Below, in pieces: positions 1 through 12,060 of a stretch of 64,000 nucleotides of DNA. The stretch comes from Chlorocebus sabaeus (taxonomy: Eukaryota > Chordata > Mammalia > Primates > Cercopithecidae), in NCBI RefSeq assembly GCF_047675955.1, contig NC_132915.1, forward strand, positions 1,277,001 through 1,341,000, given 5' to 3'. The position numbers and the translations under genes were made by a program. Below the pieces are notes generated by a model that saw only the letters and a program-made list of their open reading frames with translations, searched no databases and was not told the DNA's origin. Position 1 is the first letter of the stretch; every line of letters begins with the position of its first letter.

Positions 1-80
1 GGACGGGGAGGCGACAGTGGAATTACTGTCTGCCAGTCCCCAGGGTCTGTCATCTCTCTTGGCTTTCCCCTGCAAGAAGA

Positions 81-703
81 TCTCTCTCTCTCTCTACACA
101 CACACACACTCTCACACACACACACAGTCACACAGACACACACACAGACACACACACACAGATACACTCACACACACACACACACAGACACACACACTCA
201 CACTCACACAGACACACACACTCACACAAGTCACACACACTCACACACACAGACACACACAGACACACACACACACTCACACAGACACACACTCACACAA
301 GACACACTCACACACTCACACACACAGACACACACAGACACACACACACTCACACAGACACACACTCACACAAGACACACTCACACACACAGACACACTC
401 ACACACTCACACACACACACACACACAGACACACACTCAGACACTCACACACACAGACACACACACAGACACACAGACACACACACTCTCACACACAGAC
501 ACACACTCACAGACACTCACACACACACAGACACTCACACTCACAGACACACAGACACACACACTCACACACACACTCTCACACTCACACAGACACACAG
601 ACACACACACTCACACACACAGACACACAGACACACACAGACACACACACACACAGACACACACAGACACACACACAGACACACACACTCACACACACAC
701 ACC
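81..703. repeat. Compound CA/CAGA/CACT microsatellite, ~620 bp
   Basis: A short (TC)n run at 81-95 leads into about 600 bp made almost only of CACACA, CACAGA and CACTCA blocks. It is not a pure dinucleotide repeat. The marker 'actcacacaag' recurs at about 220, 291 and 364, giving a local higher-order period of about 71-73 bp. No stop codons arise from these triplets, so every frame is open for a long distance and translates to His-Thr or Cys-Val runs. I regard those frames as artefacts. The alternating purine-pyrimidine composition makes the tract Z-DNA-prone, and it is very likely length-polymorphic. Confidence 0.97.
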
Positions 704-1879
704 ATGCGCCCCCCCCAACCACTCGCACAGACGTAGGTTCCTGGAACTGTTTCCCCCAGTTCTCTCCCTCACACATCTTCACCCCATGTCCTGCCCTGAT
801 CTGGTGTTCTGGGCATGGCTCCTTTTATTGCTTTTTAAAAGGAGTCTGTGGTTTTATGGGGCTGTTTGGCCGGCAGAGGTTGGGCTAGGCCGGGTTTTCG
901 ATGCCTGTGGCCCCGTCAGCCCAGGGAACAGGCCACCGAAGCTGAGCAGCTGCTCCTGAAAACAGCCCGGGACAGCTCTTCCCAGCCTCCGCCGCTGCAC
1001 TGAGCACTGCACTCTCTCTCCCCTCGCCTGCTAGCTCTGATGGCAGCCCCAGGCCTCTCAGTAATCCTCAGCAATTCAAGCCTTCGCTGGAGTCCTCAGC
1101 GGGTGGGCGGCTGTAAAATCTTTTTGTTTGCTGCCTTGTCATCCTCTTCCCATCCCCAACCCCCATGGTCTGGGAAATAAACACCCAATACAAAACCTCC
1201 CTGTTCGTATCTGGTAAATTTTCAACTAAAACGTTCAGCATTCAGGTGAGTGGGCTCAAGATCCAGCTGGTTTGAAGAGAGGAATAAAGGACAGGGTGTT
1301 GGGCGTGGGCCTGGCACCCGCTGAAACCCGCATCCTGTGGGTGCCCGGTGTGGGTCCCCGCTGGCGTCACAATGCACAGCCCACCTGCCCTGCCAGCTAC
1401 CGCGACCTTGATCTCAGCCAATCCTGTTTTGGGCCCCATCACAGTCTTTCTGTCTGTGGAGCTGGGCAAGCAGGAGGTTTCTCAGGGCCCAGGATGGTTT
1501 TTCAGATGTGGATATTGGCCAACTCCCGAAGTTGCTAGAAAAATGTAGGCAGCTTGGCCACCTAAGTAAAAGCCATCCATGGCATTTTTCCCAGCCTCAG
1601 CTGAATTCAAACCACTGAACTCTTGTGGTTTATTTTTTTTACAGCTTTCGTAGCTAACAGGACTGGATGCCTTTAAAAAACTTTTCAAAATAATATTTTG
1701 AAACCTACCATTATTTGGTTTTCCCTCTGTAAAGGCTAATCTGTCATCATTTCCCCATAGCTTGCTTTGTGGAAGGGAGTGGGTGAGGGATAAAGGAAAG
1801 GTAACATGCTGACCAAGACAAGCCCGGCGTGAAGGAAGGGTAAGTCCGGCGTTCCAGGCCCTGTGCGGCCTCTGCCCAG
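704..1879. other. Intergenic sequence, no recognised feature
   Basis: Moderately GC-rich unique-looking DNA. A polyadenylation-like AATAAA occurs near 1177, but I see no convincing exon, promoter or repeat. Open frames are short, overlap on both strands and match no family I know. Confidence 0.5.
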
Positions 1880-2030
1880 CACAGTCACAAGCTTTGTGGG
1901 CCTCAGTGCCCTCCTCTGGAGAATGGGAAGAGTAGTACGACAGGCCTAACGACAAGACAGTTCTGTGATTAGGCTGATGTTCGTCAGAGCATGTATTCAC
2001 TGTAAAGTGCTACATAATATGAATTGTTGT
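1880..2030 (-). repeat. MIR SINE fragment
   Basis: The order of motifs (a 'cctcagtgccctcctctggagaatggg'-like stretch, then a guanine-poor segment, then 'gtaaagtgctacataat') follows the reverse complement of the MIR core and 3' half. It is diverged, as expected for a mammal-wide element. The assignment is from remembered consensus. Confidence 0.5.
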
Positions 2031-2329
2031 GCTTTAACAAATAATCTGAAAGCAGTATAAAGTGCTTCTAGACTTGCAGATATCAAGAAACCTGGGTATC
2101 TGGGTTATTCATTCTCGGTTGGCAAAAGGTGGTCCCTGCATGATCAGCCCTGCAGGCCCCATGTGTTCTTTCAAGGCCTCAGGCTTTTGGAAAGCTTCTC
2201 AGCGCAGCAAGCATGAATAGCAAGGGCTACTCCATGCTCTTTACTTATCGGTTTTTGCCTTAAACCATGACAGTTGCCACAAGGGTTAGGGATGCGGATA
2301 GCGTTGCAGACAGACTGACAGAGCTTTGA

Positions 2330-2480
2330 GTTCTATCTTGGCCAATTAGCTTAGCTTCTCTGAGCCCAGTTTCCTCATCTGTAAAACAGGTATAACAACA
2401 ACAATAATAGTAATAATCTGCTGATATGATTCTTATGAGATTAAAAGACAATGTTCACACATTGTTTACCAATATATCTT
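2330..2480 (-). repeat. MIR SINE fragment
   Basis: Contains 'agtttcctcatctgtaaaac', the most conserved reverse-strand MIR core motif. It is followed by an AT-rich stretch with TAA/CAA repeats and 'tatgagattaaaagacaatg', matching the order in MIR. Confidence 0.7.
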
Positions 2481-2594
2481 GCATGTTGATTAAATGAATG
2501 TAAGATAATGATGTTGATAATTATTTTAAGGAATTTGAGAGAGAAAATTCCCACCTATGAGTTCCTTTGCACCTAGTGGTGGGACTTTCTCTTG

Positions 2595-2665
2595 GTCATG
2601 CATTCATCTGACAAGCATTTACTGAGTACCTTCCACGAGCTCCTGGGAGATCAGAATATGCCATC
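2595..2665 (+). repeat. MIR-like 5' fragment
   Basis: 'gcatttactgagtaccttcc' resembles the MIR 'tttattgagcacctactatg' segment. The match is short, so confidence is limited. Confidence 0.35.
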
Positions 2666-2669
2666 CCCA

Positions 2670-5600
2670 AATACGAAGGATTGTTCAGCTGAAAATGATT
2701 AAGAAGCAGATGCAGGAACCCCTCAGTCTTCCCTCTATTTGTCTAAAAGCAGGACATAGATTTACAGAGACAAAGAGTATTCCTGCCCAGGAGAACAAAG
2801 GTTGACCACTGAAGGCTGCTTTAGACTCTCATTGGCCTGGAGGTGATACAGAGGTCTCTACTTAACCGGCTGTCGAGCCAGCCTTTATCCACCATGGATT
2901 TGCCTTCCCGCAGGTTGCCCGCAGAGACTTACAGTCCTTTTCCTTTGTTTTGTCCCTTCTCTAAAAATGTACTATTCTTTGTTGAAGATCTTACATAAGC
3001 TGGGAGTCAAGGCCACTTCTTGGAGAACGATTCAGGACAGTTCTCTGGGTATCTCCCATGTATATATGAAATACACATATTAATCAACTTCTGTTTGTTT
3101 TTCTCTTGTTTATGTGTCCTTTGTAACAGGGGTTCATTACAACTAAGAACCTACCAGGAGTTACTCTTCCCCTACAAGATCCAGAATGCCTTTTGGTTTC
3201 CTCTAATGAAGCAGCAGCCAGACCAAGTCCTACCCACTGCTCTAGTACCGAGAACTCCAGCTGCAGCGCACAAGAGGAAAGTGAACACAGGGAAAGCTGG
3301 GACTTTGTTGAGGGTCACAGAGGAGTGGTTCCACGGGGTGCCAGGGGAGTGGGAGCAGAGTCTTGGCCTTTGGAGCAGGTAGCCTGCATGGTGAAAAGTG
3401 ACGGGAATAGTGCTGCATTCAGATACAGGGTGGACCACAATAACAAAGAGACTCAATGCGGTGGCTGAGAGGCAAGTTTGTTTCTCTTACTCAAGATTGG
3501 AGCAGGTGATCCAGAGCTACAGCAGTGGCTCCATGGGGCAGGGAGCCAGGCTCTCCGCCTTGTTACTCCACCTTCTCCTAGGGGATTCCTTTGGTCCAGG
3601 CGGTTCCTTCACATGAATGATGGCTTCATAGTCCAGCAGGTAGGAAGGAGAAAAGAGTGAGGGAAGGCGCAACCGCTCTTTTGAAGGCCATGGCCTGGAA
3701 CTTACCCAGCTTCCTACCTTAACTGAGTGACATGAGCACAACTAGAAAAGGAGGCTGGGAAATGTAGTCTTAATGCTACGTTGTCCTATGACCAGCAAAA
3801 ATGTGGGGATTTCATTATTAAAGGCAGAAAGAGAGCATGTTAGGGGGACAAGAAGGCAATCAAAGGAGTAGATTAGGAGGGACGGGAATATCGTCGTCCA
3901 CCCAGCAAGGAAGACGGTGTTGGACACATAAGGGAGAGTGGGAAATGTGAAGGCAGAAATGACAGCTGATGATGATGGGGGGAACGAAGCCACTGACCAC
4001 TGAGGACCCTGTGATCTGGATGGTAAAGAGGGCATTGTGTTAGGAGGCCAGCAAAGACAGGGACCCGGGGTTCACTGGGGCGCTGTGCCGGGCGCTGCGG
4101 CATGGTGGGCACACTGACTGTGGAATTGTAGAAGAAAGCACAGTTTGGGGACTGGCATGTCAGCACCTCAGTGTCTTTTCTGGGAAAATCTGGTTCTGTC
4201 TGGGATTTCTCTGCTATGTGAATTCCTTGCTCATTCACTATGGGGTCACTTCATTGATCTTCTACTCTTTTTTCTATTTTCTTATATGAGCTCTTCTCAT
4301 TAATCTCTACTGCCAATTGTTTCAATGTAACAGTATTACCAAGAGGTACCATTGGACTACGGACTTTCTGAGGTGTTTTAGATGTGACCTTGACTTGGTT
4401 AAAAAGGATGGATGCAATCACCTTCCAAAATCTCCAAATTTATCACCCAAAACCTCCAATTGGGTGGTTGAAAACTGCAATATAAAGTCAGACAGATTTA
4501 AACTGGCATGAAACAATGTAGAGAAGGCCTATCAGTACACTTAAAAAACACTTTTATAGTTTTCATCTCCATCCTCAATTTGATAGCTCCAAGCTACAAA
4601 TGATTCTTATAAACATCTGCTTCTTGTGTTTATTATGGTTTTGGATTTTTGTGCCAAGAATATGCATGATGGGGCTGCCATTCTTTTCGACCAAATGTAT
4701 CTGAACATGTGTTTCTGCATTCTCATCTGTTTCTCTGTAGAGAAAACATGCATTGAACCAACAGCATGTCTGGAGCAGTATCTTGTGATTTCAACAGCTT
4801 CCCTCTGTGATCCACCAAACAGATATTCATGGTGGGCACTCTGTGCTCTCAGCCTGAATCTAACTCTGCCAAGCCGTGGTTCTCCAGCTCAGATATGGAT
4901 GGTATTAACCGGGGGTCTTCCCAGTTGTTGGAGCCTCCACAGCCTGGAGGAAGTGCAGCGTGTCAAGTGTGCCTATGCAAACTCAGCTTTAATCTGCTAA
5001 GAAGTGACAGAGCGTATTGGATGACGGGAAAACCTGCCATATTGTTCCTCAAGCACTGAATCATCAAGGGATGCTCAGTAGCAATGAATACGAACCTGGG
5101 TTCTGGCTCAGTCTTGTCACTCAAAAAACTTTGGTTGGTCATTACAGCTCCATGTGTGTGGCTGAGAATAAAGAGTCTGAATGCGATGCATGCAAACACA
5201 CAATTACGGTATTCTGTGTGAGTTCTAGATTGGAGGTTGTAGGGCTACAAACAACCTAGAGCACCTAAGCTGGGATTTGATGCAGCAGAGCAGCGCCTCC
5301 CACATTCTGGCATTTCAGGGTGCCCTCTGCTCACTCTATAGTGAAGCTGTCAGCCAAAGGATGTATGTGCCAGCAACACTGACAGTGTAAACGTAAAAAC
5401 TATAGAGACTGAGATGACAGAAGACAGAGGAGTAGAAGTAGAAATAATTGAAGGTATGTGGCCTGATGACCCTGTCTTACAAAGCAGGGACACAAGAGGT
5501 TTCATCTTTAGTTGATGGAAAGAGAAATAATGGAGTAAATAAAACTACATTGACCAACAGGAACAATAGAGAGACTGAAATGGTGATGAACCTTTATTGG

Positions 5601-5800
5601 CGGGAAGAATTAAGGAGAAGTCGCGGAGAGGCTCAAGGGAACCGAAGTCAATAGACAGTGCCTAAAAATAGAAACATATTGTTTAGAGATGTGGAAATAG
5701 CCACTTAAAAGGGTTTGCCTCGGGAGCGGTGCTGGGGAGGCATTAGGATTTGTTCGTTGTTTTTCTTTATAAGCTCCTCGTACTGATGAAGATTTTTAAG
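2670..5800. other. 3.1-kb stretch without a recognised gene
   Basis: I searched both strands for exons, pseudogenes and repeats. Open frames of up to about 120 codons occur (for example 3020-3382 and 4626-5000) but have no family resemblance. Stretches around 5560-5790 (such as 'gggtttgcctcgggagcggtgctggg') faintly resemble old L1M 3' sequence. I cannot support a firm call. Confidence 0.4.
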
Positions 5801-5814
5801 TCGTGTTGCATTGG

Positions 5815-6240
5815 CTAGAATTAAGTTTAGTAGCAAGTGACAGAATACCACAAATAACAGCTTAAATAAGAAAGATGGTTATTGTCTTCTCATGTAAATT
5901 TAGTTCAGGGGTAAGCAGTTCAGGACTGTTGTGGTGGCCCTGTTGTACACAGCCTTCAGGGTCCCAGGCTTCTCCCAGTTCAGGGCTTCACAGTGCCATC
6001 CCTAGGCTGCCATCTTCATCCTCATGGTCCAAGATGGCCACATCCGTGTTCCAGGTAGCAGAATGGAGGAAGAGAGGAAAAAGAGGGCAAACAGGGCACA
6101 GGCCCTGGCATGCTGCCCCTTAGACAAGGGTCCAGGAAGCTGTCTCATGATACTTCCTCTTATATTTAATTGGCCAGAACGTAGTCACATGGCTACACCT
6201 GCTGTGTGAGCTGCAAATGAGCTGGGAAATGTAGTCTTTA
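5815..6240. repeat. Ancient interspersed repeat, family not named
   Basis: The order 'aagtgacagaataccacaaataacagcttaaataag', 'ttattgtcttctcatgtaa', 'ccaagatggcc' and 'attggccagaacgtagtcacatggc' is the one I associate with a common old mammalian repeat. A similar layout is seen at 57420-57850 in this window. I cannot name the family with confidence. Confidence 0.35.
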
Positions 6241-6479
6241 TACTAAATTTCTATGTCCATATTTTAAAACTCAATTACTATGGATAAAGGGGAGGATATA
6301 TATTGTTGGAGAGCTAGCCACCCATGCTACATTCACCTTGATATAAATAACAAAAATCATGAGCATTAACAATAAGACTGTGTTTTCATAAGATAATGCT
6401 GGAAAAGAAAATATCAAAAACTGGAATGGATTGATAGAAGGAGAGAAGAATGGGTAGATGAATGGATACATGAGAAGCA

Positions 6480-6605
6480 GGCATGCCAGAATGATCATTG
6501 GGAAATCTAGGTAGGTGGTATGTTCAGTGTAAAATGTTCAACTTCTCTGTATACTTGAAAACATTAATAATGTTGGGAGAAAATAGGTTTAGGGAGAAAA
6601 AGAGC
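6480..6605 (+). repeat. Possible L1M 3' end fragment
   Basis: The layout 'ggtatgttcagtgtaaaatgttcaacttctctgtatacttgaaaac' followed by 'attaataatgttggg' resembles the 3' end of old L1M/HAL1-type elements. The match is short and diverged. Confidence 0.35.
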
Positions 6606-8087
6606 GATTATTTTTTAAACTATTTTTGAAATTCACAGCGGGTCTGTCCTGAGGACTTGGTTTTGCCCATCGCTCTTCTTTCCTCAGTTTTCCTTCAGAA
6701 CTCCTTTGGTTCTTCATATCCTGACTTGCTTCTCCCACACCCAGTGCCCCGACTTCCTGCGTTTCTCTGCCCCTTTATGTTCTGGCTTCTGTCTAGGTCT
6801 TAATACACGGCTTCTGGTGCCTCGGGCTGGACCCCCCCCGGGTTACCCCCAATCTGAATATGAGTCAGAGAGAGTCCTGGCCCTGGTGGCCCAGCTCACT
6901 GGCATGACCGCCTGGGCAGGCTCCCCTCCCCCTTCCCTAGCTGGAATAATTAAACACAGTATTTTGTTCAACAACTTTGAAGAAAATTTCCTTCCTTCCT
7001 CCCTCCATTTCCTCCTTTGTTTTGTGACAAAGTATAGCAGTTATATCATAGCTTATAGAATGATGAAGGGAGACAGGGCTAGTTCTAAGATACATGCACT
7101 TTATAAAACCATTAGCATAACTAAATCTCAATGCAGGTTATGGTGAGGTTTTGGCCAACCATTCATTGAGTCAATGAGTATTCAGTGCTTCCTATGATCC
7201 AGACACTATAATGGCTGTGGGCATTGATTCATCCTGGACACCAGTCATTTGGGAAGCAACTTAGTTTCCCAATGAAAGCTGTAACAGGGCCTGCTGATAC
7301 ACGATCTTTGGGGTGGCACTACAGCTGACCTTGCCTGATTAGAGGTCCTTTCAGGAATTTGGTAACTAAGCACCTTGGACGGGGGCCAGGGGGCCTGTGC
7401 TAGAATGCATCCTCCTCTGCAGGGTTTGTGCTGAGAGCCGTATGCCATTGCTGGACTCAGACCACCTGCCCCTACTCATCACACAATCGCCTCATGATTC
7501 GACCTCGCAGGTGTGTTTCATGCTTGGCAAAATCTGAAGTGAGCAAACTGTGCAGACTCTGTCTCTCTCTGTACCTTTCCAGTTCGATGCAATCCAGTTC
7601 CTTGCCTAAATAGTTCATCCATTTATTCCACGTCAACAATCACCACTTACTTTCTTGATACTCTAGTTTATATGACTTTGGATAAACTCGTCATTGCCCA
7701 GATGAGTCTTTCATTATGTTGAGACATGCCATGCTATCCTTTCCTTTTTATTTTGCCTTGGAAAATATTTAGTGTGTGGCCTTCGTGTAGTGTTTTCTGC
7801 CTAGTATTTCCAAACTGCCAATTCTGTAGAATTCAGCAAAAAGTGGAGAGGAGAGAAAATAAGGAGCGAAAGGGCAAAACAAAGCCAACTGCTTGGCTGA
7901 AAAACAAAAAAACCTGCAGTCTCCTTAGCTAGCATTTCCTGTCAGGAACAACACATGTTGAATCATTCACATTGTCTGCACTTTCTAGGTAATAGCAGTA
8001 AAGCTTGTCAATAATGATGGGAAGGTTGTTGAATGCATCTGCCTAGCCATCTGGCCTAAGTGACACTACTGGCCTCTTTATGCCCTT
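6606..8087. other. 1.5-kb stretch without a recognised gene
   Basis: No exon or pseudogene was recognised. A MIR-like segment may lie around 7155-7250 ('cattcattgagtcaatgagtattcagtgcttcc'). A frame open over 6706-7146 matches nothing I know. Confidence 0.4.
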
Positions 8088-8101
8088 GAAAATATGTTAT
8101 T

Positions 8102-8308
8102 TATTTATTTTCGAGACAGAGTTTTGGTCTTATTGCCCAGGCTGGAGTTCAATGGCGTGATCTCAGCTCACTGCAACCTCTGCCTGCCGGGTTCAAGCAA
8201 TTCTCCTGCCTCAGCCTCCCGAGTAGGTGGGATTACAGGCGTGCACCACTACACCCGGCTAATTTTGTATTTTTAGTAGAGACTAAATGTTGGTCAGGCT
8301 GGTCTTGA
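8102..8308 (-). mobile_element. 5'-truncated Alu
   Basis: Antisense Alu starting from a T-rich end and running through the right arm and linker into the left arm, then stopping about 70 bp short of the full 5' end. It is flanked by the 14-bp target site duplication gaaaatatgttatt at 8088-8101 and 8309-8322. The truncation therefore dates from insertion and is not a later deletion. Confidence 0.93.
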
Positions 8309-8406
8309 GAAAATATGTTATTATCAGATGCACCTGATGTGAATCAGGATAGATCAATTGCTTTGCTATTTCTTTGCAATGTCTTTGTAGTAGAAGAGGA
8401 CTGAGT

Positions 8407-8431
8407 TAATAATAATAATAATAATAATAAT
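8407..8431. repeat. (TAA)n microsatellite
   Basis: About eight uninterrupted AAT/TAA units, directly readable. It lies about 50 bp before the 8.5-kb minisatellite. Confidence 0.95.
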
Positions 8432-8478
8432 TCAGGTGCCTCTTCCTAGGGCTTCCTCAGGACTCATCAGTTTGGGAG

Positions 8479-9385
8479 CTGATGGGCTAATCCCCTCCCC
8501 GCTCCTCCTGAGCAAGGGACACTGAGTTACACACTGATGGGCTAACCCCCTCCCCGTTCCTCCTGAGCAAGGGACACTGAGTTACACACTGATGAGCTAA
8601 CCCCCTCCCCGTTCCTCCCGTTCCTCCTGAGCAAGGGACACTGAGTTACACACTGATGGGCTAACCCCCTCCCCGTTCCTCCTGTTCCTCCTGAGCAAGG
8701 GACACTGAGTTACACACTGATGGGCTAACCCCCTCCCCGCTCCTCCTGAGTAAGGGACACTGAGTAACACACTGATGGGCTAACCCCCTCCCCGTTCCTC
8801 CCGTTCCTCCTGAGTAACACACTAAGTAACACACTGATGAGCTAACCCCCTCCCCGTTCCTCCCGTTCCTCCTGAGCAAGGGACACTGAGTTACACACTG
8901 ATGAGCTAACCCCCTCCCCGTTCCTCCCGTTCCTCCTGAGCAAGGGACACTGAGTTACACACTGATGGGCTAACCCCCTCCCCGCTCCTCCTGAGTAAGG
9001 GACACTGAGTAACACACTGATGGGCTAACCCCCTCCCCATTCCCCTGAGTAAGGGACACTGAGTAACACACTGATGGGCTAACCCCCTCCCCGTTCCCCT
9101 GAGTAAGGGACACTGAGTAACACACTGATGGGCTAACCCCCTCCCTGTTCCCCTGAGTAACACACTAAGTAACACACTGATGGGCTAACCCCTCCCCATT
9201 CCCCTGAGTAAGGGACACTGAGTTACACACTGATGGGCTAATCCCCTCCCCGCTCCCCTGAGTAAGGGACACTGAGGAACACACCGATGGGCTAACCCCC
9301 TCCCTGCTCCCCCTGAGTAAGGGACACTGAGGAACACACTGATGGGCTAACCCCTCCCCGTTCCCCCTGAGTAAGGGAGCTGCTG
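8479..9385. repeat. GC-rich minisatellite, 16 copies of 52-64 bp
   Basis: The anchor 'ctgatg(g/a)gcta' recurs at 8479, 8534, 8589, 8653, 8717, 8772, 8834, 8898, 8962, 9017, 9071, 9125, 9177, 9230, 9284 and 9339. Each unit continues with a C-rich block (ccccctccccgttcc), 'cctgagcaagggac' or 'gagtaagggac', and 'actgagttacaca'. Units fall into length classes of about 52-55 bp and 62-64 bp. The longer class carries an extra ten-base 'ttcctcccgt'-type duplication. Variants are clustered: 'gagcaag/gttac' in the first half and 'gagtaag/gtaac' or 'ggaac' in the second. The C-rich strand is strongly asymmetric. Antisense frames open across the array are not credible genes. Confidence 0.97.
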
Positions 9386-10284
9386 GTGGCTCTCCTTGTT
9401 AATGCCTTTGGTACAAACTGCAGGACATATGAGAAGGAGCCTCTCTAAATGCATGCAGGTGGCTTCTTGCCTCGGGTAACAGCCTCATTGTCCCTTTGTG
9501 TCCTCACATTCAGTTAGTCTCCGGCAAAACAATAAGTGACACTGTAGAAAAGGCAGGAGGGCAAATAGGGATCCCTAAACAAAGAAGGTAGTTTGGGAAG
9601 AAGAAAAAAAAAGAAAGAAAGAAAATCCCTTGAAACATCTTAAAAGCGGCCAACCCTAAGCATGGCCGTATGAAAAGACATTCTCTTTTATTTCACCAAG
9701 TCGACTTGAGTTTACTTCTGTTTTTTCTTTTCTTTTCTTTTTTTTTACTTTAAGAGATTTTGTGGCACAAACAAGTTTCTCCAGAAATCAAGACAATGGG
9801 CATTTTAAATGATCCATTGAAAGGATCTTTTAATTTAAGCTGACGTTTCAGACTATATTTTAATAATACCGGCTGCATAACAAAAGCAAAAAGAGCAACA
9901 GTCGAACAGCGTTTCAGGTGGAAGGGCACCTTTCTCAGCGGCGTGCACAATGACTTATAAACCTTGTTAATTCACAGGCAAGCGCCTCATCACCTGAACA
10001 AGCAGGCAGCGACGAGTGCCCTTCTTTGCAGATGGGCAATCAAGGAAGCAAGTGACCCTTCAGAGATTCCAGTGTCTTGGCCTGAAGGTACAGAAATGTT
10101 CCAGGCCAGGCTGATCCTGCCCAGTCTTGCCCCCAAGCTGAAGAGGTCACAGCATCACTGTTCAAACCTCATGTCTTGGCCCTTTTTTGCTAGCCAGTGC
10201 CTCAGAGAGTCTATCGTACCTGGTAGGAGAAGGTGGCGGCTTTAAGTCCTGTGGCCAGTTCAAACCTAGGCCAGGACTCTTCTT
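9386..10284. other. Intergenic sequence with purine and pyrimidine tracts
   Basis: No gene recognised. A purine tract (about 9598-9626, A/G only) and a pyrimidine tract (about 9720-9746, T/C only) lie about 110 bp apart on the same strand. The rest appears unique. Confidence 0.45.
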
Positions 10285-10480
10285 TCTGTAATCACCTTTT
10301 GTTTTTCAACTTCATCAGGTTTATTGCCAAATCTAGCTTTGTGACGTTGGCTTACTTGATTAAGTTCTTGAAACTGTGGTTTCCTGATTTATTAAATTGG
10401 AGCAATGACAGTCACATTTCAGGATGGTTGCAAGAACTTGGAAAAAGTAAGTACAGCACATAGCACTATGTGTCCATGTA
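10285..10480 (-). repeat. MIR SINE
   Basis: The order 'gtgacgttggcttacttgattaa', 'aaactgtggtttcctgatttattaaattggagcaatgac', 'ggttgcaagaacttggaaaaa' and 'gtacagcacatagcac' reproduces reverse-strand MIR from core to tail. Confidence 0.65.
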
Positions 10481-10648
10481 GGAGATGTTCAAAACACATT
10501 GGATTTACGTGTTTGTATTGTTTTAGTAAGTGGAAGTGTGCTCTCCTGCTTTGCAAACATCAGAGAAGATTGCTTCTAATGTACATTTTAAGCTAATTTG
10601 ACTTATCAGGGGAACGATGTGATTCTTGCCCTTCCTTCCTCCCCCCAT

Positions 10649-11299
10649 GCACATACACACACACTCTCTCTCACACACTCACACACTCACACACACCCTC
10701 ACACACACCCTCACACATACACTCACACACTCACACTCACACAGACACCCTCTCTCACACACACACACCCTCTCCTCACACTCACTCACACACACACCCT
10801 CACACACACACCCTCACATACATATACACACTCACACACTCACACACACATACACACACACTCTCACACATACTCTCTCACACACTCACACACTCACACA
10901 CATACACACACTCACACACACTCACATACTCTCTCACACACTCACACACACTCCCACACACACTCTCACACACTCACACACACCCTCTCACAACTCACAC
11001 ACACACACACCCTCTCCTCACACACTCTCACACACACCCTCACACACACACCCTCACATACATATACACACTCTCTCACACACTCACACACTCACACACA
11101 TACACACACACTCTCACACTCACACACACTCACACACATACACACACACTCTCACACATACTCTCTCACACACTCACACACACTCACACACACCCTCTCA
11201 CACACACACTCACATACACACACTCACACACTCATACACACACTCTCTTGCGCACACACACACTCATACACACATACACACACACGCACACACACACCA
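10649..11299. repeat. Second long CA/CT compound array with ~240-bp higher-order repeat
   Basis: About 650 bp of CACACTCACA, CACACCCTCACA and CACATACA blocks. It differs from the array at 81-703 by having CCCTC and CATA interruptions and no GA interruptions. A 30-bp block beginning at 10801 recurs exactly at 11041, including the rare 'catacatata' interruption, and the similarity runs on with small indels. The array thus grew partly by duplication of a unit of about 240 bp. Long frames through it encode His/Thr/Ser runs and are artefacts. Confidence 0.96.
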
Positions 11300-11504
11300 G
11301 ATCTTCCCAGGGAGAGCTTGGTTACACTTTTTGCAATTTGTGTCAAGTCTAGACTTAAAAAAATAGAAGTTTTATACAACAATGAGCGAAGTTTACTAGT
11401 TATGTGGTTACAACTTCATAAAGGGAGGTGGTGCACTCAGGTTCACTTCCTACAAAGAAAGGTTTCACCCAAGTTTCCCCCAGAAACTGGCAGATAATCT
11501 TACA

Positions 11505-12060
11505 ATGAGCTAGTGTTGGGAACATAGGCTTCAGAATAAGACCGGCCAGGGTTTGCCTCCCCAAACTCTGTTCTCATTTGTAAAAGTGGGGATGATAGAT
11601 GATAGGAATGCTTGTCTCACAGCTTCGTATACGAATGGATATAATGGGCTGGGTGCAGTGGCTCACGCCTATAACCCCAGCACTTGGGGAGGCCGAGGCA
11701 GGTGGATCACGGACGAGGTCAAGAGATTGAAAGCATCCTGGCCAACATGGTGAAACCCCGTCTCTACTAAAAATACAAAAATTAGCCAGGAGTGGTGGCA
11801 CACACCTGTAATCCCAGCTACTCAGGAGGCTGAGGCAGTTGAACCCGGGAGGCGGAGGTTGCAGTGAGCCAAGATTGTGCACCATTGCACTCCAGCCTGG
11901 TGACAGAGTGAGACTCCATCTCAAAAAGAAAGAAAAAAAAAAGAATGGATATAACTCAGGCGAGATGCTTTGCGCAGCTCCTGGACACTGCTCTGGAAGT
12001 GGTAGCTACAGCAGTTCAGAATGATCATGCGGAGAATGAGAACACTTTGCAAATTCCGTG
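11505..12060 (-). repeat. MIR SINE split by an Alu
   Basis: Reverse-strand MIR features ('actctgttctcatttgtaaaagtggggatgatag', 'cttgtctcacagc') run up to 11644. They appear to resume after the Alu with 'actcaggcgagatgctttgcgcagc'. The target site duplication of the Alu lies inside this element. Confidence 0.5.
11645..11942 (+). mobile_element. Full-length Alu (AluS-like)
   Basis: Complete dimeric Alu from ggctgggtgcagtggctc to an A-rich tail with AAAG interruptions. It is flanked by the 12-bp duplication gaatggatataa at 11633-11644 and 11943-11954. It is inserted into an older MIR. Confidence 0.95.

Noticed and set aside
17..736. Long open frame of His-Thr repeats (239 codons) and antisense Cys-Val frame
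   Set aside because: Produced entirely by the CA-type microsatellite, which contains no stop codons in most frames.
1482..2000. 172-codon antisense frame
   Set aside because: No domain, no splice or start context, and part of it lies in a MIR fragment.
8661..9175. Antisense Cys/Gln/Leu-rich repeat frames
   Set aside because: Arise from the 52-64 bp minisatellite; unit lengths vary and break the frame.
8479..9385. Regular repeat spacing suggestive of a CRISPR array
   Set aside because: Units are tandem with no unique spacers, in a primate genome.
10598..11497. 299-codon frame through the second CA-type array
   Set aside because: Same artefact; His/Thr/Ser/Leu runs with no conserved flank.
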